Shown in pieces: positions 19,211 to 26,939 of a stretch of DNA of 64,000 nt. The position numbers and the translations under genes were made by a program. Below the pieces are notes generated by a model. It searched no databases. It was given only the letters and a program-made list of their open reading frames with translations, and had not been told where the DNA came from. Each line of letters starts with the position of its first letter. The first letter of the stretch is position 1. This stretch comes from Candidatus Hydrogenedentota bacterium (lineage in GTDB: Bacteria > Hydrogenedentota > Hydrogenedentia > Hydrogenedentales > JAEUWI01): assembly GCA_019637335.1 (NCBI GenBank), contig JAHBVV010000007.1:62001-126000 (forward strand). The letters are read 5' to 3'.

Positions 19211-19944
19211 CCATGCGATTCGTCGATACCCATTGCCACGTTGACCTTTACCCGTCCCCGGAAACGGTTGTCCACACGGCAGCCGCCAATGGGGTTGAAG
19301 TCATTGCGGTGACAAACGCCCCGCACGTCTTTCATTTCACCAGGGAACTGGCCCGGCACCATCCGCACCTCTACCCGGCGGTCGGACTCCACCCGGAGCT
19401 GGTGGCCGACTACGGCCACCTGCTTGCCGAACTCCTGAAGCACCTCGATCAGGCACGTTTCATCGGTGAGGTCGGTCTTGACTACGTCACCACGGATGAC
19501 AGGCTCCGGCAGCGACAGCGTTCGGTGTTTGAGAGTGTTATCGAGCGATGCGCCCGGTCCGACTCGGTCGTGAGTATACATTCGCGACGCGCCGTTGCTG
19601 ATGTCCTGGCCATCGTCGGAGATAGTTTCCCAGGCTCGTGTATCCTTCACTGGTTTTCCGGAAGTCCGTCGCAGCTACGTCGGGCGCTTGATGCCGGCTT
19701 CCACTTCTCGGTGAACCCGACCATGGTCATCTCGGAGCGAGGCCGCTCGCTCGTCGCCCAGATCCCGCGCGAGAGGGTGTTGACGGAGAGTGACGGGCCG
19801 TTCGCCAAGTTCAACGGAAGACCGGCTACCCCAGCCGATATGCTGTCTGTTGTGAAAGCCATCGCGAACATCTGGAAGGTGCCCGTCGAGCAGGCGGCAG
19901 GCGAGATTTACGGCAATTTCACAGGGCTACTGGCCAATCGGTAG
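19207..19944 (+). CDS. qatD: QatD, TatD-like metal-dependent hydrolase of the Qat system
   Basis: A 245-residue TatD-family TIM-barrel hydrolase. The metal ligands are visible: His9-x-His11 in FVDTHCHVDL, Glu88 in GEVGLDY, His125 in SIHSRR, His148 in ILHWFSGS and Asp196 in TESDGPF. The length is close to stand-alone TatD DNases. Its ATG overlaps the qatC stop in an ATGA arrangement. In Qat it is the predicted nuclease effector. No convincing terminator follows; only a 6-bp stem without a T tract is seen near 19,960. Confidence 0.88.
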   Translation: MTMRFVDTHCHVDLYPSPETVVHTAAANGVEVIAVTNAPHVFHFTRELARHHPHLYPAVGLHPELVADYGHLLAELLKHLDQARFIGEVGLDYVTTDDRLRQRQRSVFESVIERCARSDSVVSIHSRRAVADVLAIVGDSFPGSCILHWFSGSPSQLRRALDAGFHFSVNPTMVISERGRSLVAQIPRERVLTESDGPFAKFNGRPATPADMLSVVKAIANIWKVPVEQAAGEIYGNFTGLLANR

Positions 19945-20189
19945 CCGATCATCCGGAGCCGTCTCCTACCTCGGACGGCAACTCTACCCGTCTTGTCGTC
20001 TGGCCACAGGCACATATAATACCTAGTAAGGGGGAAAGCACCTCTGCGCTTGAACCAAGCAAGAAACAGGCAGACCAATTTCCCGACACGAAAGAATTAG
20101 TGGTCGATGAATTCGGGAGCGGCGGGGTCTGCAGAAACGCCAAACCAGGGAACGCGCTTCGTTTGAAACAGTGGCGCATTGTGCCGCCG

Positions 20190-20423
20190 TCACTTTTTGG
20201 AGATCTTCTTCTCGACTTCGCGAATCACTTCGGACAACGGCGTCTCAAGGACGCTCGCGATCTGAAACATTGTCCGCATTGTGGGCGACTTCAGCCCTCT
20301 CTCTACTTGACTGATATACGTTGGGTGCAACCCGCATTCAAAGGCGAGCGTTTCCTGCGACATATTGGACGCCCGCCGACGGTCTGCCAATACCTTGCCT
20401 ATCACTCTGTTGAGACTCGTCAC
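20190..20423 (-). CDS. Restriction-controller-like XRE-family HTH regulator
   Basis: A 77-residue helix-turn-helix protein. I start it at GTG 20423 because TAGGAG lies about 8 nt upstream; the frame is open back to 20546 but that part crosses the operator and looks non-coding. MSQETLAFECG and HPTYISQVERG are the recognition elements of the XRE fold, and size and sequence resemble the controller (C) proteins of restriction-modification systems. Its ribosome-binding site can be drawn in the loop of a CTGCC/GGCAG stem. No restriction or methyltransferase gene is adjacent, so it is an orphan, perhaps regulating itself or element genes. Confidence 0.75.
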   Translation of the reverse strand: MTSLNRVIGKVLADRRRASNMSQETLAFECGLHPTYISQVERGLKSPTMRTMFQIASVLETPLSEVIREVEKKISKK

Positions 20424-20749
20424 CCTGCCTTCTCCTAACGGCAGGTATTCTTGAGCTTGACAGACTAAAGTACCATAGACTATAGTCTTAGTTTGCAGGC
20501 GGGAGCCTCCGGAACAGTAAGGCAAGCCCGCCGTGGAAACAGCCAAGCGTGTGTGGAATGCGCTCCTATCGCCGTCATCCGAATTCCACGCAACAGGACA
20601 ACCTGGAATCGAGGTTTAAAGACATGACAGTCGGACAGTCAAATCATTAGCAACGTGGCATCGGGGGAAAAGTCAGCGAATGGACGAGGTTTGCCTCGTC
20701 TTTTGCAATTATCGAAAGTCGGACTATTGGCCGATTAGGAGGGTAGGCT
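20424..20749. other. Intergenic region between the XRE and secreted-protein genes
   Basis: This 326-bp gap lies between divergent genes. It contains the C-box-like operator near its left end and a strong AGGAGG ribosome-binding site just before 20750 at its right end. I see no gene, terminator or long repeat in the remainder. Confidence 0.5.
20463..20488 (-). promoter_or_regulatory. C-box-like operator upstream of the XRE gene
   Basis: GACTAAAGTA at 20463-20472 is followed by a perfect 12-bp palindrome, AGACTATAGTCT, at 20477-20488. Two GACT...AGT boxes 15 bp apart, 40-65 bp before an XRE start codon, resemble the paired C-boxes (GACT-n-AGTC) bound by restriction-modification controller proteins. 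The second box contains TATAGT, which could be part of the promoter. Confidence 0.6.
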
Positions 20750-21727
20750 ATGTTCAAAGTATATCTTGTGGCATGTCTTCTTTTCGCCAACCTATCGGCG
20801 TTCGCCGCCGATTCAACATCGAGCGTCGAAGGCAGGGTCCTTGACGGACAGGGCCGACCCATGTCCGGTGTCACCGTCGTAGCCGTCCAAACCGAACGCA
20901 TCAAAGGCTACGACGAGTTGCGCGTGGATACCAACGCGGACGGCACATTTCGCGTCACGGGTTTGTACCCCAAGTCGCCATATATTCTCGGGCTGGGCCA
21001 TGAGGACCAGCAGGACAAGAACGCCGAATGGGTGTATGTCCCCAAGCCGCAGCCGTATTTCACGGCTGCACCCGCAGGCGAGACCAGAGCCCTGGGCGAC
21101 ATCACCGCCCGGTTCATGAGTTTCAGTAATGGCCTGGTTACCGACACGCACACAGGTTTGCAGTGGCGAGTCGGACCCGCCCAAAAAACAACGCTCGATC
21201 AGGCGAAGGACTGGATTGCCAGTCTGCCCGCCGATGGCGGCCCGGCTTGGCAGCTGCCGACCCCGGATCAAGTGGGAACACTGCTGTACCTCAAGGACAA
21301 TCAGCGGCTGATCTGCGAGGAACTTGGCGACCTGAACGGCGTCTGGTCGTTCTTGACGACCAAGAACAGCGTGACTACGAGGGCCTCACGGACGCACGAA
21401 GGCGCTGCCTGGATGACTTTCATGGACAGTCGCGGCAGCCGCGCCATCGCCGTTCGGAACGCTCCGGCCGCAAGCATGGCTTCGGCCACCGTACCGGAAG
21501 GCCAGGAGCCGATCATGCCTTCAGGTTCTGACTCGGCCAACACGGCAGCGGACCGGCGCGCCCTCATACAGAACGAACTTCGGATGACAACGACGCCCAA
21601 CGATTTCTGGTACGACACCGGCGATGCGGTCGTTCTCGTAATGCCCAAACAGTCTTCGGGCACGCTTACCAGGGATCAGCAAATCCAGGCGCTCCGGGAT
21701 GCGCTTACCGAAGCCGACGGACGCTGA
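20750..21727 (+). CDS. Secreted protein with carboxypeptidase-regulatory-like and Lcl/DUF1566-like domains
   Basis: A 325-residue protein with AGGAGG about 7 nt before the ATG. A signal peptide (MFKVYLVACLLFANLSAFAA) is followed at about 26-100 by a beta-sandwich of the carboxypeptidase-regulatory type (VEGRVLDGQGRPMSGVTVV, then DGTFRVTGLYP). Residues 120-240 resemble the Lcl/DUF1566 fold: GLVTDTHTGLQW, then WQLPTPDQ. The C-terminal 80 residues are not recognised. It heads a group of three secreted-protein genes. Both domains commonly occur in surface-exposed proteins; no substrate can be named. Confidence 0.65.
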   Translation: MFKVYLVACLLFANLSAFAADSTSSVEGRVLDGQGRPMSGVTVVAVQTERIKGYDELRVDTNADGTFRVTGLYPKSPYILGLGHEDQQDKNAEWVYVPKPQPYFTAAPAGETRALGDITARFMSFSNGLVTDTHTGLQWRVGPAQKTTLDQAKDWIASLPADGGPAWQLPTPDQVGTLLYLKDNQRLICEELGDLNGVWSFLTTKNSVTTRASRTHEGAAWMTFMDSRGSRAIAVRNAPAASMASATVPEGQEPIMPSGSDSANTAADRRALIQNELRMTTTPNDFWYDTGDAVVLVMPKQSSGTLTRDQQIQALRDALTEADGR

Positions 21728-21807
21728 ATTGGCTAACAACGTGCGCTTCAAGCGTGAACAAAAAGTCTGCAAAGCAGAAGGAGCGGTAGCGAAGGGAGAC
21801 TGCCATC

Positions 21808-24800
21808 ATGGTCACATCCGCAATCAAATACCCAATGGCGCTGACCTTGTGTCTGGTCATACTCGGGTGCCCGCCAGTGATTTCGACAACGGTAACCGTC
21901 CATCCCAATCCCACGACGATTGAGGTCGGACAGACCGTGCAGCTTACGGCGGCAAGCACCAGCGCGGCCGATACCGGTTTCGACTGGGAGTCATCGGACC
22001 CGGCCGTCGCGGTAGTGAGTGCCAGTGGTCTGGTAACGGGACTAGCCGACGGCGCGGCCTGGATCACCGCGACAGGACAGGGTTCCGGGGCGCAGGCGAC
22101 CGCCGTCGTGACGGTGTTGCCGCCAATAACAGTGACTGTGACTCCCGATCCTGCTTCGATTGAGGTGGGACAAGTGGTGCAACTCACGGCCACCAGTACC
22201 GATGCTTCCGACTACGGCTTCGGTTGGTCTTCGTCAAATCCGGCGATTGCGGCGGTAAACGCGACCGGACTGGTCACCGGCGTGGCCGAAGGCAGCGTTG
22301 AGATCACGGCCACCGGCCAAGGCAGCGGGGTTAGTGGCACGGCTAGCGTGACTGTCACGCAAAGCTTGACCGTAGTGACGATATTCCCGAGTCCGGTCGC
22401 GGTCGAAGTTGGGAAGACCGTTCAAGTGGGCGCGACGAGTAACAGTGCCACAGACACGGATGTCTATTGGTGGGCGCAGAACCTAGGCGTGGTGGAGGTG
22501 AGCGCCACCGGACTGGTTACGGGAATATCGGTGGGAAGCGTCGAGATATCGGCAACTGCCGAACCCAGCGGCGCTACAGCGACGGTCGTCGCAAACGTTT
22601 CCCCGGCGTCGAGCGTGGAGGAAGGCAGTCCGGCGTGGCAGAGAGTTTTCGGAGGCACTGGCACCGATGAAGCCTATGGCGTGGCGGTGACGCCAGATGG
22701 TGGTTGCGTGGTCGCCGGTTTCACGTATGTGAGTGGCTTCAGCTTTAGTGACATGTATTTGATAAAGCTTGATAGCGCGGGTAACCAGCAGTGGTCGAGG
22801 ACTTACGGTGGTGACTTCAGCGATGAGGCCCATGCGATAGCGGTGACTCCAGACGGAGGATATGTGCTGGCCGGATACACGGAATCATTTGGAGCCGGTG
22901 GCCTGGATATATATCTGGTCAAGTTGAATAGTCTCGGCGACGTGCAGTGGACCCGCACCTACGGCAGTCCTTACGATGACGAAGAGGCCAACAGTGTGGT
23001 TGTAACCCCCGATGGAGGGTATGTTTTGGCCGGGTACAAAGGCAGAAATGCCTTGGGTCGCAGAGACATGTACGTCGTCAAGGTGGATGGGATGGGCAAC
23101 GAACAGTGGTCGCACACGCACGGCGGAGACCTTTATGACGAGGCCTGGGGCGTGACTCTCGCACCGGACGGAGGCTATGCGATCATTGGGGAAGGCTATC
23201 TATCCACTTTGAAGCGAATCGACATCTATTTGCTCAAGCTAAGTGCAACGGGCACTGTGGAATGGACACGTACCTACGGCGGCAGTGGTTTGGACGAGGG
23301 CCGCAGCATCATGGTTGCACCGGACGGAGGGTACCTGTTTGCCGGCACCTGGGCGAATCAGGGTTGGTATTCGTCGGAAAGCATGGGCTATTTGGCCAAA
23401 GTTGACGCCGTGGGCAATGGTGAGTGGTCGCGAACGTATCCAAACGCCGGTCTTCGTGCCATAGTCGAAATGCCCGGCGTCCGATATGGCTTGGCTGGCA
23501 CCGCCATGACTCTGGATATGGTGGACGCCGAAGGAGAGGAACTGTGGTGGGCGAGTTATCGCGGCGAAGACTTTCGGGTGGCAAACGGCATCGCCGCCAC
23601 ATCCGATGGTGCCTGTATCCTAGCTGGCTCGACACACTCTGCGGAAGCGGGTTGGGATGTCTTTATCGTAAAGGTTTACCCGCCAGAGACTGAAGGGGAC
23701 AGTGAAGATTGGGACGGTATGAGCCAAGGTGGAACCAGCGACATCTTTGAATGGTGGCGCACCTATGGCGGGGCCGCGCAGGAGGAGGGACGTAGCGTTG
23801 TAGGCACACCCGATGGTGCTTGCGTGGTCGCTGGGTATACAACCGATCCGCACGGTGCTGGTTCCCACGATGTCTACGTCGTAAAGCTGGACGAATTCGG
23901 CAGCAAGCTGTGGTCACGCACGTATGGTGGAGCGGGCTACGACGATGCTCAGGACTTGGCTACAACCCCTGACGGAGGTTATCTGATTGCAGGATACACA
24001 GAGTCGTTCTGCACGGGTTTCGGGGATATGTCACTTTTGAAAATCGACGCGATGGGGAATCAGGTGTGGTGGCGAACTTTTGGAGGGACCGGGCAGGAGA
24101 TCGCCTATGGTATCTCCGCAACACCGGATGGCGGCTGCGTCCTGGCAGGGACTATCAGGCCTGAGGGTCCGATCTATGGTGAACAAGCTGCATACATCGT
24201 TAAGGTCGACGCGGCGGGAGATGAGCAGTGGTCGAGGACTTACGGTGGTGGTTCGAAGGAATTCCTGGACGTGGTCGCAACACCAGATGGGGGCTGTCTG
24301 GCAGTGGGCTCTACGACGCTGTTCGATACTTCCTATACCGATGTGTATGTCGTCCGGCTGAACGCCATGGGCCAACTCGAATGGTCGCAGACTTACGGAT
24401 ATGGCCATTACGACACTGCGTGGAGCGTGACTCTGGCGTCTGATTCGGGTTACGTGCTGGCCGGGCGAACAAAGTCATTGCCTCCTTACGGGTCTTCGTG
24501 GGACGCCTACGTGCTCAAGATAGACGCGGCGGGCACCCAACAATGGGCGCGGCGATTCAATGGTCTACAGAACGACTGGGTTTACGCTGTGGCCACAACG
24601 TCTGACGGCGGTTACGTGCTGGCCGGCGAGGCGGAGGATACAGACACCCTCACTGTGAACGCGTATTTCCTCAAGTTGGACTCAGTCGGAAATGAAGTGT
24701 GGTCCCGTACTTCCGTATCTCCGTTGAAGGATGGGGTGTACGGTGTTGCGGTTTCGCCCGATGGAGGATATATCTTCGGGGGGTATGCCACTTCGTCTGC

Positions 24801-24861
24801 GGAGGATTCAGACATATATGTGCTAAAGGTCAACGACGAAACGGAAACTACCTCCCGCTGA
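21808..24861 (+). CDS. Lipoprotein with three Big2 Ig-like domains and a long beta-propeller-type repeat array
   Basis: A 1017-residue protein. The signal sequence ends in the lipobox VILGC, so it is probably lipid-anchored. Three bacterial Ig-like (Big2) domains follow at about 28-110, 111-190 and 191-272, each with a VEVG(Q/K)..VQL start and a (S/A)..GLVTG turn. The remaining 740 residues are about fourteen copies of a 50-55-residue unit built around TPDGGYVLAGYT, DIYLVKLD, GNxQWSRTYGG; these would form one or more propellers or a solenoid. The host lipoprotein at 38742-42437 carries the same kind of repeat. A surface or adhesion role is likely; the ligand is unknown. Confidence 0.7.
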   Translation: MVTSAIKYPMALTLCLVILGCPPVISTTVTVHPNPTTIEVGQTVQLTAASTSAADTGFDWESSDPAVAVVSASGLVTGLADGAAWITATGQGSGAQATAVVTVLPPITVTVTPDPASIEVGQVVQLTATSTDASDYGFGWSSSNPAIAAVNATGLVTGVAEGSVEITATGQGSGVSGTASVTVTQSLTVVTIFPSPVAVEVGKTVQVGATSNSATDTDVYWWAQNLGVVEVSATGLVTGISVGSVEISATAEPSGATATVVANVSPASSVEEGSPAWQRVFGGTGTDEAYGVAVTPDGGCVVAGFTYVSGFSFSDMYLIKLDSAGNQQWSRTYGGDFSDEAHAIAVTPDGGYVLAGYTESFGAGGLDIYLVKLNSLGDVQWTRTYGSPYDDEEANSVVVTPDGGYVLAGYKGRNALGRRDMYVVKVDGMGNEQWSHTHGGDLYDEAWGVTLAPDGGYAIIGEGYLSTLKRIDIYLLKLSATGTVEWTRTYGGSGLDEGRSIMVAPDGGYLFAGTWANQGWYSSESMGYLAKVDAVGNGEWSRTYPNAGLRAIVEMPGVRYGLAGTAMTLDMVDAEGEELWWASYRGEDFRVANGIAATSDGACILAGSTHSAEAGWDVFIVKVYPPETEGDSEDWDGMSQGGTSDIFEWWRTYGGAAQEEGRSVVGTPDGACVVAGYTTDPHGAGSHDVYVVKLDEFGSKLWSRTYGGAGYDDAQDLATTPDGGYLIAGYTESFCTGFGDMSLLKIDAMGNQVWWRTFGGTGQEIAYGISATPDGGCVLAGTIRPEGPIYGEQAAYIVKVDAAGDEQWSRTYGGGSKEFLDVVATPDGGCLAVGSTTLFDTSYTDVYVVRLNAMGQLEWSQTYGYGHYDTAWSVTLASDSGYVLAGRTKSLPPYGSSWDAYVLKIDAAGTQQWARRFNGLQNDWVYAVATTSDGGYVLAGEAEDTDTLTVNAYFLKLDSVGNEVWSRTSVSPLKDGVYGVAVSPDGGYIFGGYATSSAEDSDIYVLKVNDETETTSR

Positions 24862-24996
24862 TCCGGATTTACGATGTCCGATCAAGCCGCTCGGCCGTTT
24901 GGCATTCCTTTGTGGGATGTTGCGTAAATTGGTCGATAGGGAACCCCCCTTTGCGCGTAGGGTACAGGCAAAGTCGATAGCACAGGGAAGAACACT

Positions 24997-25680
24997 ATGA
25001 AAGGCTTGTCCAAGGTGGCAATAATCTTTGTATCATGGATGACGGCCGTCGCCGAAGATCCTGTCACGATCCCAAACGAACGGTTCATCGAGGAAATCCA
25101 GAGCGCCGTGGCTACGGCCGAGACGAAGAGTCCGGAGGAAGTCGAACTCCTGGGTTGGGGCACCGCCTCGTTACTCGACTCACACCGTGAATCAAAAATC
25201 CGGTGCGGCAAGGGTAACCCGAATCCCAAGCCCGGCGAATGCTCTGACTCTTACCCGATCTACCCGGACCCCAATCCGCTCGCGACCGTCGTCGCCAACG
25301 AGCAGGGCACGAAGGTCGAAGCCAAGGCAACCGCGACCGCCTGGATTGCCTGGCGGGACCTCAACGGCGTCAACATCGCGTTCAATTCGAGGCGGATCGG
25401 CGACTACGAACTCTCGACCGTCACCGAAGTCGAGCAGGACGGCCGGTGGACGGCGATTCGAATCTACAGCGTGACGGTAAAGTACCAAGACAAGGGTTGG
25501 ATCGATGGTCCCAGGATTGCAGATGCCGGGTTCACGTGCCTGACGCTTGGGGCTGCCAACGATTCCATCCTTGAGCGTCTTGAAGTGCTCACGAAGCTTG
25601 GTGTCATCGCCGACGTGAAACTCGACCCGCAGGTCGGAGTGGCTATCGCCGCAGCGGTGACGACTGCCGATATGCGGTAA
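24997..25680 (+). CDS. Secreted protein of unknown function
   Basis: A 227-residue protein starting at 24997, with GGGAAG 8 nt upstream. A short N-terminal hydrophobic segment (VAIIFVSWMTAVAE) looks like a signal peptide. The mature part has two cysteines (IRCGKG and GECSD) that could form a disulphide, and a third near FTCLTLG. I recognise no family. It is the third of three consecutive secreted-protein genes in the element and converges on the phosphatidyltransferase gene 40 bp away. Confidence 0.5.
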   Translation: MKGLSKVAIIFVSWMTAVAEDPVTIPNERFIEEIQSAVATAETKSPEEVELLGWGTASLLDSHRESKIRCGKGNPNPKPGECSDSYPIYPDPNPLATVVANEQGTKVEAKATATAWIAWRDLNGVNIAFNSRRIGDYELSTVTEVEQDGRWTAIRIYSVTVKYQDKGWIDGPRIADAGFTCLTLGAANDSILERLEVLTKLGVIADVKLDPQVGVAIAAAVTTADMR

Positions 25681-25720
25681 CGAACCCGGACAATGGCCCA
25701 ATTGACGAATCCAGCACAGA

Positions 25721-26356
25721 TCAGGCGGACTCCGTTCTTGCCGCTTTAGCGATGACACGTCGGTAGCACCACAGGTAGTGAATGATTGAAGCAAGCGTCA
25801 CGATCAGCGCCGCGACTTCCAGTGTGTGGGCAAAGATCGGCAAGGTGGCGTTTGCAGATGCCGGTACGCTGACTGAGCAATAGGTGACCCAGATCATCGG
25901 GAAGCAGACGAGCGTCCGTCTCCTGCTCACCTTATTAATGATATGGTCATGGGTCTCATATGCCGTTGGCAGTTTGGTTTTCATGATTTGAAGAGAAGAA
26001 GCCAGATGATCTCTGGCTAGAAAGAACACGATGAGAATGGTCAACCATTGTCCGTAACCCATTTGGCCGGTTCGAACCGTGTGAAAAATGAGTAGGGTAC
26101 CACAGGCCAAATAGAAAGTTCTGTCCGCAAACTGATCCAGGAACTGACCAAAGGCGGTGCACTGACCGAGCCTCCTGGCCAGTTTTCCGTCAAAGAAATC
26201 GAGAAGAGTCGCAAGCACAAGGCACGTAAGTACGAGCCATGAGAAATCGTTTCCGGATAGGATCATCAGAGTGACTGGTAGAAGAAGCGCGAGCCGAAGT
26301 ATGGTTGTCGCTTGTACTATCCAGAAATTGCTTCGTTCGCGAGGCCTATAGTTCAT
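25721..26356 (-). CDS. CDP-alcohol phosphatidyltransferase, PgsA-like integral membrane enzyme
   Basis: A 211-residue protein with about six membrane segments. The family motif D-x2-D-G-x2-A-R-x8-G-x3-D-x3-D is complete: DFFDGKLARR, then GQFLDQFAD. These residues bind the metal ions and CDP-diacylglycerol. The enzyme should transfer a phosphatidyl group to an alcohol such as glycerol phosphate, inositol phosphate or serine; the acceptor cannot be read from the sequence. AAAGGG lies about 10 nt before its ATG. It lies downstream of a small membrane-protein gene but is separated from it by a terminator-like hairpin. A lipid-head-group enzyme is unusual cargo for an integrative element. Confidence 0.8.
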   Translation of the reverse strand: MNYRPRERSNFWIVQATTILRLALLLPVTLMILSGNDFSWLVLTCLVLATLLDFFDGKLARRLGQCTAFGQFLDQFADRTFYLACGTLLIFHTVRTGQMGYGQWLTILIVFFLARDHLASSLQIMKTKLPTAYETHDHIINKVSRRRTLVCFPMIWVTYCSVSVPASANATLPIFAHTLEVAALIVTLASIIHYLWCYRRVIAKAARTESA

Positions 26357-26379
26357 GTCGTGGTGCCCTTTCGCAAAGT

Positions 26380-26408
26380 AAAAAAGGATAGCCTATTGCT
26401 TGCTATCC
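26380..26408 (-). terminator. Terminator hairpin that includes the stop codon of the small membrane-protein gene
   Basis: On the minus strand GGATAGC (26408-26402) pairs with GCTATCC (26392-26386), then T6 (26385-26380). The TAG stop at 26395-26393 lies in the loop. The hairpin stands between two co-oriented genes, so it may act as an attenuator for the phosphatidyltransferase gene. Confidence 0.75.
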
Positions 26409-26584
26409 TCTGGAGTCCGATCATGTTCCTGGGTTTCTTCGTTACCACTAGGGTCCTTCTGTCTGAAATCTTGAATAACATCCCACCCTTTTCCTATCAC
26501 GTAGATGAGCCCCATCGTGGAGCAAAGGACAAAGAAGAACCAATCCCAGAATGTAAAATCGTGAAAGCTCGAAGGGATCTCCAT
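26393..26584 (-). CDS. Small single-pass membrane protein
   Basis: A 63-residue protein. I start it at 26584 (MEIPSSFHDF) because GGAGAAGG lies just upstream; an earlier in-frame ATG at 26599 overlaps that site. One membrane helix is evident (FWDWFFFVLCSTMGLIYVIG), followed by a charged, probably cytoplasmic tail of about 30 residues. I recognise no family. It is upstream of the CDP-alcohol phosphatidyltransferase gene in the same direction and could be a partner or regulator of it. Its size makes the call moderate only, but the ribosome-binding site, helix and terminator support a real gene. Confidence 0.55.
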   Translation of the reverse strand: MEIPSSFHDFTFWDWFFFVLCSTMGLIYVIGKGWDVIQDFRQKDPSGNEETQEHDRTPEDSKQ

Positions 26585-26599
26585 AAACCTTCTCCCCAT

Positions 26600-26939
26600 A
26601 GGCGGCGTCCGAGAGCCTCGGACATGGCCTCAACCTCCCAATGAGGCGAGTTTCCTGAGCGCTTCACTTGCACCGCGCAGAAAACCTGTCTCATTGAGAC
26701 GAGGAGAAATCCAAAGAGCGACAAAAAGGAGCATCTATCACCCTAGCACAGAAGGATTTAGCTGTCCAGAAGTCAAGCGTACCGGCCCAATGCCAAAGCA
26801 GCGTCATCAATGTGAACATTTGCGAATCCGGGACGCGGCCCTCACGTCTTACTACAGCCATGCGGTACAAAAGGTGTATGATCGGTGCGGAGCGATTAAG
26901 GATAAACAAGCGATGAGGAGTACGACTGATAACGGGAAA
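26600..26939. other. Intergenic region upstream of the serine recombinase
   Basis: This 340-bp gap lies between divergent genes and should hold both promoters. The recombinase frame stays open back to 26694, but residues coded before 26913 resemble no recombinase N-terminus. I see no clear inverted repeat, terminator or RNA gene here. Confidence 0.4.

Noticed and set aside
19949-20179. 76-codon minus-strand frame between qatD and the XRE gene
   Set aside because: No recognisable product, composition unlike the neighbours, no ribosome-binding site; probably non-coding.
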